Assembly: GCA_025403435.1 (NCBI GenBank)
Contig: CM046335.1
Coordinates: 7,754,103-7,818,102, forward strand
Length of the DNA stretch: 64,000 nucleotides
Reading direction: 5' to 3'
DNA from: Artocarpus heterophyllus
Lineage: Eukaryota; Streptophyta; Magnoliopsida; Rosales; Moraceae
The notes beneath the pieces are model-generated. The model ran no database searches. It was not told where the DNA came from and worked only from the letters and a program-made list of their open reading frames with translations. The translations under genes and the position numbers were made by a program. Below, one piece after another: positions 22,758-33,313 of this stretch (positions within the stretch are counted from its first letter, which is position 1; every line of letters starts with the position of its first letter).

Positions 22758-23085
22758 CATGGTGGTCCCAACCCCTAGGAAGGGATTTCTATCATGTACC
22801 AGATTGGATCTCTGAAAGGATAAGGTATTTTAGTATGATTTATGGTTGCACACCCCTAGGTGGTGATTATAAATCATGGATAAAATATTGAAACGGTGGT
22901 TATACACTCACGTTAATTTTATTATTAACCTCCCCTAGGAGCTCTGTTAATAAAATTAATGGCCAAAGAAACGATTATTAGTATATGCTGGATCATACGG
23001 GTCCTGGATGGCATATATTAATCAGGAGGGGATCCGTGTTCCTGATTGAATTTGGCATGACTCCCCTAGGAGCTTGTTGAATTCT
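22758..23085 (+). other. Row of predicted stem-loops in the copia leader
   Basis: Self-complementary segments: 22758-22797 (ACATG/CATGT and TCCC/GGGA), 22835-22877 (ATGATTTAT/ATAAATCAT), 22913-22959 (TTAATTTTATTA/TAATAAAATTAA), 22977-23022 (ATTAGTATATGC/GCATATATTAAT), 23020-23047 (AATCAGGA/TCCTGATT) and about 23048-23084 (GAATT/AATTC with CTCC/GGAG). Four of them carry CCCCTAGG near the apex. All lie within 480 bases upstream of the gag ATG. Folding was judged by eye. Confidence 0.55.
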
Positions 23086-23234
23086 GAGTTGGGAATTATC
23101 GTTGTAAGGTTGTGATATTTTCAAGGTTTTGACACATAAACACATTTGTATAATTTACATGATTGTGTTATCTTACTAAATTATTAAATATGTTTGCTTA
23201 TGTTTGGTATATGATTCTTTATTGTAGATTAAAA

Positions 23235-26200
23235 ATGTCTAAAAACGCTTTATCATCGATACTTGACAAAAACCAATTAACCGGTGAGAACTATAATGAT
23301 TGGAAACGGAACCTGGACATCGTCCTATCCTTTGAGAAACTGAAATATGTACTGACAACTCCTTGTCCTCCCGAGCCTACGGGAGACTCAAGTAATGAGC
23401 AATTCCAAGCGTACGAACGCTGGAAAGATGCTAATGATCAGGCCCGCTGCTATGTTATGGCTAGCATGAATAACGTGCTGCAGGCTCAACATCAGGATTA
23501 TGAGACTGCGAAGCAGATCTTGGATAATCTTGAGGATATGTTTGGAGGCCAGGCCATAACAAAGCGGCAAGGGGCGCTTCGGAAACTCTTAAACTGTAGA
23601 CAGAGACCGGGGACATCTGTAAAGGAGCACATGATGTTGGTCATGGGTTACCTCGCTGAGGCTCAAACCAATGGAGCCGACATCGATGCTGAAACTCAGA
23701 TGACTATGGTCTTTGAGACTCTGTCTAAGGAATTTATTCCGTTTAGAGCTACTTTTAATTTGAGCAATAGACGGGATATGACCTTGACAGAACTGATGAA
23801 ACAGTTACAGGAGTTTGAACTGCTGATCAGGGAGTCTCCTGCTGGTGGAGAGGCCAATATGGTAGCTGCTTCTGGTTCCAATCCTAACTCTGGGAATGGA
23901 AAGAAGCAACGGGCCAAGAGTGGTAAGTCTTCTATTCCTATTGCTACCAAGAGCAAGAAGAAAAAGAAGAAGAACCCAAAGAAGCTTAAGTGCTTCTTCT
24001 GTGGTAAGGTCGGGCATATAAAGAAGCATTGCAAGGACTTCCTTTCCAAGGGAGGTAGGTGTGATCTTCTATATTTAGAAACTTGTTTGGTTGAGGAATC
24101 CAGTGACATTTGGGTCATAGATTCTGGTGCAACTAATCATGTTTGTGTTTCTCTGCAGGGATTCAAAGAAACGAGAAGTCTACTTCGTGAAGACTTAACG
24201 CTTCGGATGGGCGATGGATCCTTGGTCTCAGCGGAAGCAGTGGGAGATGTCCATCTTTGTTTTGATAATTATAGGAGTTTAATTTTGCGAGATTGTTTTT
24301 ATGTTCCTAAATTTAAAAGGAATTTAATTTCTGTATCTTCTTTATTTAAAGACTCCTACGTGGTATCTTTTAATGAAAAAGTGGTGATTCGTAAAAACAA
24401 ATCTTTTATCTGTTCTGGATGGATGCAAAATAATCTATATTTTATCAAACCTAAGATGGACTTATTGCTTAATGCTGAGATAAATGATAATGACTCAAAA
24501 AGACTTAAAACTTCTCACTCTAATAAGACTTATCTTTGGCATTTGCGCCTTGGCCATATTAACCTGAATAGGATTCAAAGGTTGGTAAGGGATGGACCTT
24601 TAAGTCACTTAAAGGTGGAATCTATACCTCAATGTGAGTCTTGTTTGGAGGGTAAAATGACCAAAAGACCATACGGGTCTAAGGGCAATAGGGCCGAAGG
24701 GGTTCTAGAACTTGTGCATAGTGATGTTTGCGGACCGATGAACATCCGGGCACGAGGAGGGTATGAGTACTTCGTCACTTTTATTGACGATTACTCAAGA
24801 TATGGGTATGTGTACCTAATGCACCACAAAAGCGAAACTTATGATAAATTCAGGGAGTTTCGGGCTGAAGTGGAAAAGCAATTGGGTAGACCCATAAAGG
24901 CACTTCGATCTGATCGAGGTGGGGAATACCTTTCTGATGAGTTCTTGGGACACTTGTTAGAGAATGAGATTTTATCCCATTTGACTGCGCCGGGCACTCC
25001 GCAGCAGAATGGCGTAGCAGAGAGAAGGAATAGGACTTTGTTGGACAAGATTCGGTCCATGATGAGTTATTCATCATTGCCTTTATCCTTTTGGGGATAT
25101 GCACTACAAACCGCATGTTATCTTTTGAACAATGTGCCTTCAAAATCGGTCCCTAAAACTCCTCACGAGTTGTGGACAAGACGGAAGACATCCTTAAACC
25201 ATATTCGCATATGGGGATGTCCAGCTCATGTCCTGTTTAAGGATCCGAATAAGTTGGAAGCACGTTCAGAAGTTTGCGTGTTTGTAGGATATCCAAAAGG
25301 GACTAAAGGGGGTTATTTTTATAACCCAAAGGAAAATAAAGTCGTGGTTTCAACTAATGCAACTTTCCTTGAGGAGAGTTACATGAACGACTTTAAACCT
25401 CAAAGCAAAGTGGTGCTTGAGGAGTTGAGGGGTAATCCGTTTACTCCGGAGGTTCCGAACGAAACCATTCCGATCGGTGTAGAAAAACCAAACAAACCTG
25501 AACAACAACCTCAGGGGCTTCGGCGTAGTGGGAGGATCGGGCGTCAACCTGAAAGGTATATGTTCAATGGGGAGGTCTTTTTGGCTGAACCGGATGAACA
25601 TGACAGGGATCCTTATACTTACGCAGAAGCTATGGAGGATGTTGATTCAAGACTCTGGACAGAGGCCATGAACATTGAGATGAAGTCTATGGAGACTAAT
25701 CGGGTCTGGGAGCTTGTGGATCTTCCCGAAGGGGTAAAACCCATAGGGTGTAAGTGGATCTACAAGAGGAAAAGAGGAGTGGATGGAAAGGTCGAAACCT
25801 TTAAGGCTAGACTGGTAGCTAAGGGTTATACGCAAAAGGAAGGAATCGATTATGAGGAAACCTTTTCGCCTGTAGCCATGCTTAAGTCCATCCGGATTCT
25901 CTTGTCCATAGCTGCCGCTCTCGACTACGAGATTTGGCAGATGGATGTCAAGACGGCTTTTCTAAATGGCTATCTTGATGAGTCCATTTATATGGAACAA
26001 CCAGACGGGTTCAAGGTCGCGGGTCAAGAGGGTAAGGTTTGTAAGTTGCTAAAGTCTATTTATGGACTTAAGCAGGCTTCTCGTTCTTGGAACATAAGAT
26101 TTGATCAAGTGATCAAGACTTATGGGTTCTCACAAAATGTGGATGAACCATGTGTTTACAAACACATTAAGAATGGGAAGGTGGTTTTTCTACTACTCTA

Positions 26201-27188
26201 TGTAGATGACATTCTGCTAATTGGCAATGACGTTGGGGCGTTGTCATCGGTCAAATTATGGTTGACCAAGCAGTTTGACATGAAGGATTTGGGTGAGGCT
26301 AATTTTGTTCTCGGTATCCAGATCTTGCGGGATAGGAAGAACAAAATGATAGCTTTGTCACAGGCCAGCTACATAGATAAAATTCTCAGGAGGTTTGCAA
26401 TGCAGGATTCCAAGAAAGGTGGGCAACCATCTAGGTCTGGAATTACTCTTTCTAAGAAAGACTCTCCAAAGTCTTATGAAGAAAGAGAATACATGAAGAA
26501 GGTGCCTTATGCTTCGGCAGTGGGTAGTCTCATGTATGCCATGCTTTGCACTCGACCGGATATTAGCTATGCGGTCGGGATTGTGAGTCGATTTCAGGCG
26601 GATCCAGGACCGAACCATTGGGTTGCGGTAAAGCATATTTTCAAGTACCTGAGAAGGACTCGAGGGTATATGCTTGTGTATTCGGGTGAGGATTTAACTC
26701 CTCTAGGATACACTGATTCGGATTTTCAATCCTGCCTGGATTCTAGGAAATCGACTTCAGGGTTTGTGTTTACTCTGGGTGGCGGTGCCATCAGTTGGAG
26801 AAGTGCGAAGCAAGATTGCACTTCGGATTCAACGATGGAGGCTGAGTATGTGGCGGCTAGTGATGCTTCGAAAGAAGCAGTGTGGCTCCGCAAGTTCCTT
26901 GGGGATCTTGAGGTAGTTCCTGGTATGGATAAAGCGGTATCACTGTACTGTGATAACAGTGCGGCGGTAGCTAATGCTAAGGAACCAAGATTTCACAAGA
27001 AGAGTAAGCATATTGATCGGAAGTATCATGTGATAAAGGACTTCGTTGAGAGCGGGCATGTCACGGTGTGCAAGATCGCGTCAGAGGACAATTTAGCTGA
27101 TCCATTTACGAAGACACTTTCTGGGAGAGTCTTCGAAAGGCATGTGGAAGCTATGGGGATGCGAAATTTGCAGTATTTACTCACTTAG
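23235..27188 (+). CDS. Ty1/copia gag-pol polyprotein, intact
   Basis: One open frame of 1,317 residues encodes all proteins for element transposition. In order: gag with a UBN2-type fold (from residue 1, [14 protein letters not shown]); zinc knuckle [14 protein letters not shown] from residue 253; aspartic protease DSGATNH at 296; integrase with HHCC (HLRLGH ... CESC) and catalytic D497, D560 and E596, an exact D,D35E spacing; reverse transcriptase with YVDD at 989-992; and RNase H ([20 protein letters not shown]). A further in-frame ATG lies upstream at 23163. I chose 23235 because MSKNALS fits the family start and the upstream residues do not. No frameshift or stop is present. The family is Ty1/copia (Pseudoviridae-like); the clade within plant copia is not assigned. 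Confidence 0.95.
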   Translation: MSKNALSSILDKNQLTGENYNDWKRNLDIVLSFEKLKYVLTTPCPPEPTGDSSNEQFQAYERWKDANDQARCYVMASMNNVLQAQHQDYETAKQILDNLEDMFGGQAITKRQGALRKLLNCRQRPGTSVKEHMMLVMGYLAEAQTNGADIDAETQMTMVFETLSKEFIPFRATFNLSNRRDMTLTELMKQLQEFELLIRESPAGGEANMVAASGSNPNSGNGKKQRAKSGKSSIPIATKSKKKKKKNPKKLKCFFCGKVGHIKKHCKDFLSKGGRCDLLYLETCLVEESSDIWVIDSGATNHVCVSLQGFKETRSLLREDLTLRMGDGSLVSAEAVGDVHLCFDNYRSLILRDCFYVPKFKRNLISVSSLFKDSYVVSFNEKVVIRKNKSFICSGWMQNNLYFIKPKMDLLLNAEINDNDSKRLKTSHSNKTYLWHLRLGHINLNRIQRLVRDGPLSHLKVESIPQCESCLEGKMTKRPYGSKGNRAEGVLELVHSDVCGPMNIRARGGYEYFVTFIDDYSRYGYVYLMHHKSETYDKFREFRAEVEKQLGRPIKALRSDRGGEYLSDEFLGHLLENEILSHLTAPGTPQQNGVAERRNRTLLDKIRSMMSYSSLPLSFWGYALQTACYLLNNVPSKSVPKTPHELWTRRKTSLNHIRIWGCPAHVLFKDPNKLEARSEVCVFVGYPKGTKGGYFYNPKENKVVVSTNATFLEESYMNDFKPQSKVVLEELRGNPFTPEVPNETIPIGVEKPNKPEQQPQGLRRSGRIGRQPERYMFNGEVFLAEPDEHDRDPYTYAEAMEDVDSRLWTEAMNIEMKSMETNRVWELVDLPEGVKPIGCKWIYKRKRGVDGKVETFKARLVAKGYTQKEGIDYEETFSPVAMLKSIRILLSIAAALDYEIWQMDVKTAFLNGYLDESIYMEQPDGFKVAGQEGKVCKLLKSIYGLKQASRSWNIRFDQVIKTYGFSQNVDEPCVYKHIKNGKVVFLLLYVDDILLIGNDVGALSSVKLWLTKQFDMKDLGEANFVLGIQILRDRKNKMIALSQASYIDKILRRFAMQDSKKGGQPSRSGITLSKKDSPKSYEEREYMKKVPYASAVGSLMYAMLCTRPDISYAVGIVSRFQADPGPNHWVAVKHIFKYLRRTRGYMLVYSGEDLTPLGYTDSDFQSCLDSRKSTSGFVFTLGGGAISWRSAKQDCTSDSTMEAEYVAASDASKEAVWLRKFLGDLEVVPGMDKAVSLYCDNSAAVANAKEPRFHKKSKHIDRKYHVIKDFVESGHVTVCKIASEDNLADPFTKTLSGRVFERHVEAMGMRNLQYLLT

Positions 27189-27190
27189 TG

Positions 27191-27202
27191 CAAGTGGGAG
27201 AT
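27191..27202 (+). other. Polypurine tract of the inner copia element
   Basis: CAAGTGGGAGAT, immediately before the 3' LTR, is the plus-strand priming site used in copia reverse transcription. Confidence 0.8.
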
Positions 27203-29236
27203 TGTTAGACATGTATGCTCTAAGGAGTAAAAATGTAATACGTTTTTGGAGACATTTTTATCAATAAAGAATTTATTCATTTATATATACCAAATATTGT
27301 CCTCTTTACGTTCATATTCGTTGAATGTATGATAAGCAAACAGTAGTCTGAGACTATCAGTCTAAACCTTAAGAGTTGGGCATATGATGGGATGATTATG
27401 CGGTAGACACGACTCTTAAGGTGATGGTCTAAAATATATGATCCGCAATCGAGGGAATAAAGTTGGGCGCTTTATTCATGTAAAGATTGTTATGTTGTCT
27501 ATATCCCTTTTGGGAGATGGTTTGTCTTGGCCATCGGAGTTGGACTCCGTGAATAGAAACATTGGCGCGTTGTCATAGGTGACGATGTGTTGGATCGGGA
27601 CATAAAGTGAATTGATTTGGATTAATAATTCTGTCTTGGCAAATCGATTCACTTTAGACAGTCGTTTGTATTGTATCTTAATCCTGAGATGAATAATGGG
27701 CCCGTTGTCTCGACTTGTGTCTTTTGATGTACCAATGGGTGACTCCCACATCTCTATAGTGGCATGCATGCCGGTACGTTGGAGGCATGACTCTTGATAG
27801 CGTAGACTTGTTATTCATAGATATGGAATCCATAGCTCCTCTTTAGGAGTAATGATATCCTCTTATATGCGTTGTCCTGTAATTGGAAAACTGGAGCGCT
27901 CAACCATTTGGATACATAGGTGTAACCGAATGGTATACTATCTTTGGATGGTAAGTTTTCTAATGGTGAGACAATGGAACGTAAGATAAAAATAATCGGG
28001 AAGGTAAGACAGAACTTGTCCTTAAGCCGATTATGGATGATCATATGGGGATGCGATACACTATGATATGTCATGGAGACTTAGCTACACGAGCTTCGTA
28101 ATTCTGTAAAGTTCGAGAGTGCAGCTCCAAGCTTTTAGTGGAGTAGCGTTGGAGTTGATAATTGTGAAATGTATATCTGGGATATTGGGTTTCATAATTA
28201 TCATGAGCTTGAACTTTATAGGTCCATTTTGGTCCCCTTTGCTAGCTCACAAAGTCCTGTAACGACACGGCGTGCTTTTTCAATAATTGGTGACTTATGT
28301 CGGATTTATCAGATTGGTTTAAAATTTATAAGAATCAAATAATTCATGTCTGTTTATCGGTTGAATTAATTTTGTAAGAAATTAGTTCAAGATGAACTTG
28401 TTGAATTATGGCGTTCGGATAATTCTTGTCTGTTTATCGGTTGTTTTAATTTTGGACAATTAGAACAAGATAAACTTGTAGAATTATTTGAATTGATTTA
28501 TTTTCTTAGAGATTATCTTGATAGAGTTTGTTTTGATCAGATATCTTTTCTATTGGGCTATTTGAATCAAAACTGAGACTTTATCCTTTAGAATCTCGGG
28601 TGGAAAATAAAAGATTCGCGGAGATTTTTTCTCGGCAGTTCGGCCTGCCGATCAGAAAGTTCGGCCTGCCGAACTGGCCAGTTCGGCCTGCCTATCTCAC
28701 AGTTCGGCATGCCGACCGCGACAGCTAAGATTACGCGTTTTTCACGCGTATCTTATCAGATATTGATCCGAACTTGATTCTATTTCGATTTTTGAGACCT
28801 AATCTGATATGGACTGACCCCAAGGACCAATAGGTATAAAAAGGGAGTGAGTCTAATGATTTACTAAGATCAATTTGAGAGATTAAGAGTGATACTCTTC
28901 TAGTGAGCATCTGAAAACTCCCTGAGAGCTTTTGTTCACAAATCACGAACACTAGCTTTGGGTTCTCTCTATTGGTTGGAAGGAGAGTCACCGGTGGAAG
29001 AGCTGTACGTGTGAGCCCACACTCACTCCGGTTGTGGATAGAGAATAGCAAAGAAGACCAGTTGGTTGAGGCTCTTCTGGAACGTTACTTCTCTACACAG
29101 GTCGCGGAGGTTCTTCGGCACACTGAGGTTAGTAAGATCTGTTTAATTTATACATATAACATGTCATACTTGTATTTTGGAAAATACTCTGATGAAAATT
29201 TTAAAAAAAATTCCGCTGCGCACTTTGTTTCCAACA
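27203..29236 (+). repeat. 3' LTR of the inner copia element
   Basis: 2,034 bp, equal in length to the 5' LTR, with one difference noticed by eye (T at 28280 against C at 20624). It carries the same palindromic array (28632-28718) and TATA box. Confidence 0.93.
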
Positions 29237-29241
29237 CTTTA

Positions 29242-29823
29242 CGCCTAGGCTCAAAGAGGATGGCGCCTAGGCGCCAGGTGAATTGTGCCTAGGCGCCGCA
29301 GGGGAGCGCCGCAGCGCTCGTTTCGAGCGCCGCGGCGCTGACGCGCTGTGTTGCGCGATGTGTTTTGAATCAAAGTCGAATTCAAAGGTCCCAAAAACGG
29401 GAAACCACTAGGGTTTCCCATTAGTTGCTATTTTCTCCTCCTTTGGTTATAAATAGACACAAGGTGGCTAGGGTTGTGTGTGTGAAAACTGTGTGTGAAA
29501 ATTGTGAGTGGCATAATTTTGTGAGAGGTAAAATTCTTGAGAGCTTCATCCTTGAGAGAGAGAGAAAAATTCCCATTGGGTGTTAGATAGAAGAGAGTTT
29601 TGGTAAGCATAATTTGTGAGTGTGTGATAAACTGCTCTTGTAATCTATAATCTCTTTTATCATAGTGAAATCTGCAAGCGGCAGAAACAGAACGACGAAG
29701 TCTCAATTTTGGGTGAACCTGTATCAAAATTTGGTGTCTCTTTTTCTTCTTTTCTCCTATTTATTTTTTGCAATTATTCATTCTTGCGATCCTTAGAATT
29801 AGGAGTCACCTAATTCCCCAACA
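29242..29823 (+). repeat. 5' LTR of the outer copia element, second part
   Basis: Resumes the outer LTR after the inner element and its CTTTA duplication, and ends TAATTCCCCAACA. It holds more GCGCCTAGGCGC/GCGCCGCGGCGC palindromes to about 29345 and a TATAAATA at 29448-29455. The equivalent in the 3' LTR is at 32941. Confidence 0.9.
29448..29455 (+). promoter_or_regulatory. TATA box of the outer copia LTR promoter
   Basis: TATAAATA preceded by a CT-rich stretch. It would drive transcription of the outer element, but the inner insertion now separates it from the upstream part of U3. Confidence 0.6.
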
Positions 29824-29825
29824 AG

Positions 29826-29840
29826 AGGTATCAGAGCAGA
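29826..29840 (+). other. Primer-binding site of the outer copia element
   Basis: GAGGTATCAGAGCAGAGG lies just after the 5' LTR end. The GGTATCAGAGC core is complementary to the initiator-Met tRNA 3' end. Confidence 0.8.
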
Positions 29841-29854
29841 GGTTTTGATCAAGA

Positions 29855-32491
29855 ATGATGACAGGAGAAGAAAGTTTGGTAGCCGGTACTACTAAATTTG
29901 ATGGTTCAAATTTTTCTTATTGGAGGATGCAAGTGGAAGACTACCTCTACAGCAGGAAACTGCACTTGCTCTTGGGTAATAAGCCCGAAGGCATGAAGGA
30001 TGAGGAGTGGAGTCTTCTTGATAGACAGGTACTCGGTGTGATCCGTTTGACTTTGTCAAAGAACGTTGCCCACAACGTTGCGAAGGAGACCACTACAGCA
30101 GGGATGATGAAGGCTCTGTCAGAGATGTATGAGAAGCCCTCAGCCAATAACAAGGTACATCTCATGAAGAAGCTCTTTAATTTAAAGATGTCTGAAGGTG
30201 CCTCGGTGGTAGAGCACCTGAACAGTTTCAACACCGTCCTAAACCAATTGGTCTCGGTAGAGATTAAATTCGATGATGAGATCAATGCTCTAATCCTCTT
30301 GGCCTCGTTACCGAATAGCTGGGAACCCATGAGGGTGGCCATTACGAATTCGCTTGGGAATGCCAAATTAAAGTTTGTTGATGTCAGAAATTCTATTCTG
30401 GCGGAAGAAGTTCGCAGGAAGGACTCAGGAGAAGCCTCTTCGTCGAACTCGGCCCTTAATGTTGATAATAGGGGCAGGAAACTTGACAGGCAATCCAACA
30501 GGGATAATGGCAGAAGAGGCAAGTCGAGGAATGGGAGAAGCAAGTCAAGGAATGGTAGGACCATGGAGTGTTGGAACTGTGGGAAGACGGGCCACTTGAA
30601 AAAGAACTGCAGGGCTCCAAGGAAGAATGAAGACAAGACTAATGATGAAGCTAATGCCGCCACTGAAGAGCAACATGATGCCTTAATCTTGTCTGTCGAC
30701 AGTTCTTTTGATTCGTGGGTGATAGACTCAGGAGCATCATTTCACACCACAGCACACCGTCATGTCCTAGAGAACTACATTGCTGGAAATCATGGTAAGG
30801 TTTATCTCGCTGATGGAGAACCTTTGGATATAGTTGGCATTGTAGATGTCAGTTTAAAAATGCCTAATGGGTCGGTATGGAAGATTCATAAGGTGAGACA
30901 TGTTCCTAAACTAATGCGCAACTTGATTTCGGTGGGGCAACTAGATGATGATGGACATAAAATAACCTTCAATTGTGGAGGTTGGAAAGTCACGAAAGGA
31001 GCGATGGTTATTGCTCGGGGACGCAAGGCTGGAACTCTCTACATGAACTCTAGTTGCAGAGATACCCTAGCAGTTGCTGATTCTGCTGCCAATACTGAGC
31101 AATGGCATTATAGGCTTGGTCACTTGAGTGAAAAGGGTATGAAGGTGCTTCACTGCAAAGGAAAACTGCCGGGTTTGAAAACTGTTGATCACAGTTTGTG
31201 TGAAGCCTGCATCTTTGGTAAACAGAAGAGAGTGAGTTTCTCAAAGATGGGTAGAGAGCCTAAGTCCAGGAAATTGGAGCTTGTTCACACTGATGTGTGG
31301 GGGCCTGCGCCGGTGACTTCCCTTGGTGGCGCAAACTACTATGTGACGTTCATTGATGACTCAAGCAGGAAGGTATGGGTTTACTTTCTGAAAAACAAAT
31401 CTGATGTGTTCGATGCTTTCAAGAGATGGAAAGCCATGGTGGAGAACGAGACAGATTTGAAGGTGAAGTGCTTGCAGTCTGACAATGGGGGAGAGTACCT
31501 AGGTGGAGATTTCAGGCGGTACTGTGCTGAGAATGGGATAAAGATGAGGAAGACCATTCCAGGGAAACCACAACAGAATGGGGTAGCTGAGAGGATGAAC
31601 AGGACTTTAAACGAGCGTGCTAGGAGCATGAGGTTGCATGCAGGGCTGCCAAAGATGTTTTGGGCTGAGGCGATTAACACAGCCGCTCATCTGATCAACA
31701 GAAGTCCATCCACACCGCTGAAGTTCAAGCTACCGGAAGAAGTCTGGAGCCATAAACAGGTTGATCTCTCTTACTTGAGAGTGTTTGGTTGTGTTTCCTA
31801 TGCACACATTGATTCTGCTGCTAGAAGTAAACTGGATGCCAAGTCAAAGAAGTGTTTTCTGGTTGGCTATGGCGGACTTGAGTTTGGTTATCGTCTCTGG
31901 GATGACCAAAGCCGGAAGATTATCAGGAGCAAGGATGTGATCTTCAACGAAGGTGTTCTGTACAAGGACAGAGACAGCACGGACTCCAGGGGTTCAGGTT
32001 CTGAAGATAAGAAGCCTGAGGTGATTCCATTGAAGGATCTGCCTGAAGTGGAGGTGCAAAATCCAGAGGTTGAAGACCAGGAAAACATAGCTCCAGAAGG
32101 AAGCCAGAGGACTCCTGCCACACCAGTTAGGAGGTCTAGCAGGACAATCAGACCACCGCAGAGATACTCCCCATCTCTGCATTATATCTTGTTGACCGAC
32201 AGAGGTAAGCCAGAGAGCTATGATGAAGCCATGGAGGCTAGAGATTCGGTCAAGTGGGAGTTAGCCATGAGGGACGAGTTGGATCGGACATGGCAACTGG
32301 CAAAGTTACCACAGAGTAAAAAGTCCTTGCACAACAAGAGGGTATACCGGGCAAAAGATAAAAGTGCTGGCAGCAAGCGGTATAAGGCAAGGTGGGTGGT
32401 AAAAGGATCCAGAGATATGCTCACCAAGATGGATCCGATTGAGAAACTGAAGTTGTGCGCAACTTCAGTTGGACTTCTCCAAGAGGCGTGA
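29855..32491 (+). CDS. Copia gag-protease-integrase frame lacking reverse transcriptase and RNase H
   Basis: One open frame of 878 residues. Gag starts MMTGEESLVAGTTKFDGSNF. The zinc knuckle CWNCGKTGHLKKNC, protease DSGASFHTT and integrase (HYRLGH ... CEAC; catalytic D..SDNGGEY..QNGVAER with exact D35E spacing) are all present. Near 32400 the frame passes from KARWVVKG, which in copia elements leads into reverse transcriptase, straight to DMLTKM..EKLKLC, which in copia elements is the C-terminal tail after RNase H. In the inner element the equivalent motifs are about 1.27 kb apart, so RT and RNase H are missing. The deletion keeps the frame open to a normal-looking end. The product could supply gag and integrase but not cDNA synthesis; mobility would need RT in trans. 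Confidence 0.9.
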   Translation: MMTGEESLVAGTTKFDGSNFSYWRMQVEDYLYSRKLHLLLGNKPEGMKDEEWSLLDRQVLGVIRLTLSKNVAHNVAKETTTAGMMKALSEMYEKPSANNKVHLMKKLFNLKMSEGASVVEHLNSFNTVLNQLVSVEIKFDDEINALILLASLPNSWEPMRVAITNSLGNAKLKFVDVRNSILAEEVRRKDSGEASSSNSALNVDNRGRKLDRQSNRDNGRRGKSRNGRSKSRNGRTMECWNCGKTGHLKKNCRAPRKNEDKTNDEANAATEEQHDALILSVDSSFDSWVIDSGASFHTTAHRHVLENYIAGNHGKVYLADGEPLDIVGIVDVSLKMPNGSVWKIHKVRHVPKLMRNLISVGQLDDDGHKITFNCGGWKVTKGAMVIARGRKAGTLYMNSSCRDTLAVADSAANTEQWHYRLGHLSEKGMKVLHCKGKLPGLKTVDHSLCEACIFGKQKRVSFSKMGREPKSRKLELVHTDVWGPAPVTSLGGANYYVTFIDDSSRKVWVYFLKNKSDVFDAFKRWKAMVENETDLKVKCLQSDNGGEYLGGDFRRYCAENGIKMRKTIPGKPQQNGVAERMNRTLNERARSMRLHAGLPKMFWAEAINTAAHLINRSPSTPLKFKLPEEVWSHKQVDLSYLRVFGCVSYAHIDSAARSKLDAKSKKCFLVGYGGLEFGYRLWDDQSRKIIRSKDVIFNEGVLYKDRDSTDSRGSGSEDKKPEVIPLKDLPEVEVQNPEVEDQENIAPEGSQRTPATPVRRSSRTIRPPQRYSPSLHYILLTDRGKPESYDEAMEARDSVKWELAMRDELDRTWQLAKLPQSKKSLHNKRVYRAKDKSAGSKRYKARWVVKGSRDMLTKMDPIEKLKLCATSVGLLQEA

Positions 32492-32549
32492 GAAGTCGTT
32501 GCCGCTGCAGTGGGAGACATGGTGATTGATTAGTCTCCAAGTGGGAGAT

Positions 32550-33313
32550 TGTTGCAGATATGGAGCCAAATCAAGTAGACAACCCAGCAAAAGGAAGGAA
32601 AAGGGAGAAAATCGCGTCCTCGAAGGCAGGGAGCAAGCGCCGCGGCTCTGGCAGAAGAGCGCCGCGGCGCTAGGGCGAAGGCGCCTAGGCGCCAGGACAA
32701 GAGCGCCTAGGCGCTATGTGGCAAGCGCCTAGGCGCCAAGGGCTTTACGCCTAGGCTCAAAGAGGATGGCGCCTAGGCGCCAGGTGAATTGCGCCTAGGC
32801 GCCGCAGCGCTCGTTTCGAGCGCCGCGGCGCTGACGCGCTGTGTTGCGCGATGTGTTTTGAATCAAAGTCGAATTCAAAGGTCCCAAAAACGGGAAACCA
32901 CTAGGGTTTCCCATTAGTTGCTATTTTCTCCTCCTTTGGTTATAAATAGACACAAGGTGGCTAGGGTTGTGTGTGTGAAAACTGTGTGTGAAAATTGTGA
33001 GTGGCATAATTTTGTGAGAGGCAAAATTCTTGAGAGCTTCATCCTTGAGAGAGAGAGAAAAATTCCCATTGGGTGTTAGATAGAAGAGAGTTTTGATAAG
33101 CATAATTTGTGAGTGTGTGAGAAACTGCTCTTGTAATCTGTAATCTCCTTCATCATAGTGGAATCTGCAAGCGGCAGAAACAGGACGTACTCTCAATTTT
33201 GGACGAACCTGTATAAAAATTTGGTGTCTCTTTTTCTTCTTTTCTCCTATTTATTTTCTGCAATTGTTCGTTCTTGCGATCCTTGGAATTAGGAGTCGCC
33301 TAATTCCCCAACA
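32550..33313 (+). repeat. 3' LTR of the outer copia element
   Basis: 764 bp against about 802 bp for the reassembled 5' LTR. It lacks a 25-base palindrome unit (the CTCCAGGTGAAGAGCGCCTAGG region) and a 13-base piece in the array, and differs at about twenty other positions. The palindromic array spans about 32640-32835. It is followed directly by the GTAGG duplication. Confidence 0.92.

Larger units (their letters stand above)
19547..29236 (+). mobile_element. Full-length, young Ty1/copia retrotransposon nested in the outer LTR
   Basis: A 9,690-bp element with ends TGTTAGAC ... TTTCCAACA, flanked by CTTTA on both sides (19542-19546 and 29237-29241). The intact 3' LTR of the outer element shows a single CTTTA at the equivalent position, confirming the duplication. 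LTRs are 2,034 bp each. By eye I found one difference (C at 20624, T at 28280). The internal region has an initiator-Met primer-binding site, a 1.65-kb structured leader, one uninterrupted gag-pol frame of 1,317 codons, and a purine tract. Everything expected of an autonomous copia element is visible. Confidence 0.95.
19327..33313 (+). mobile_element. Outer Ty1/copia retrotransposon, RT-deleted, carrying a nested copia element
   Basis: The element is bounded by perfect 5-bp duplications GTAGG (19322-19326 and 33314-33318). Its 5' LTR begins TGTTGCAGATATGG at 19327, is interrupted at 19546, resumes at 29242 and ends at 29823. The 3' LTR is 32550-33313. A primer-binding site follows at 29826, the internal frame is 29855-32491, and a purine tract AAGTGGGAGAT precedes the 3' LTR. 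Without the insertion the element would be about 4.3 kb. Its two LTRs differ by about twenty substitutions plus deletions totalling nearly 40 bases, so it is distinctly older than the inner element. Confidence 0.92.
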
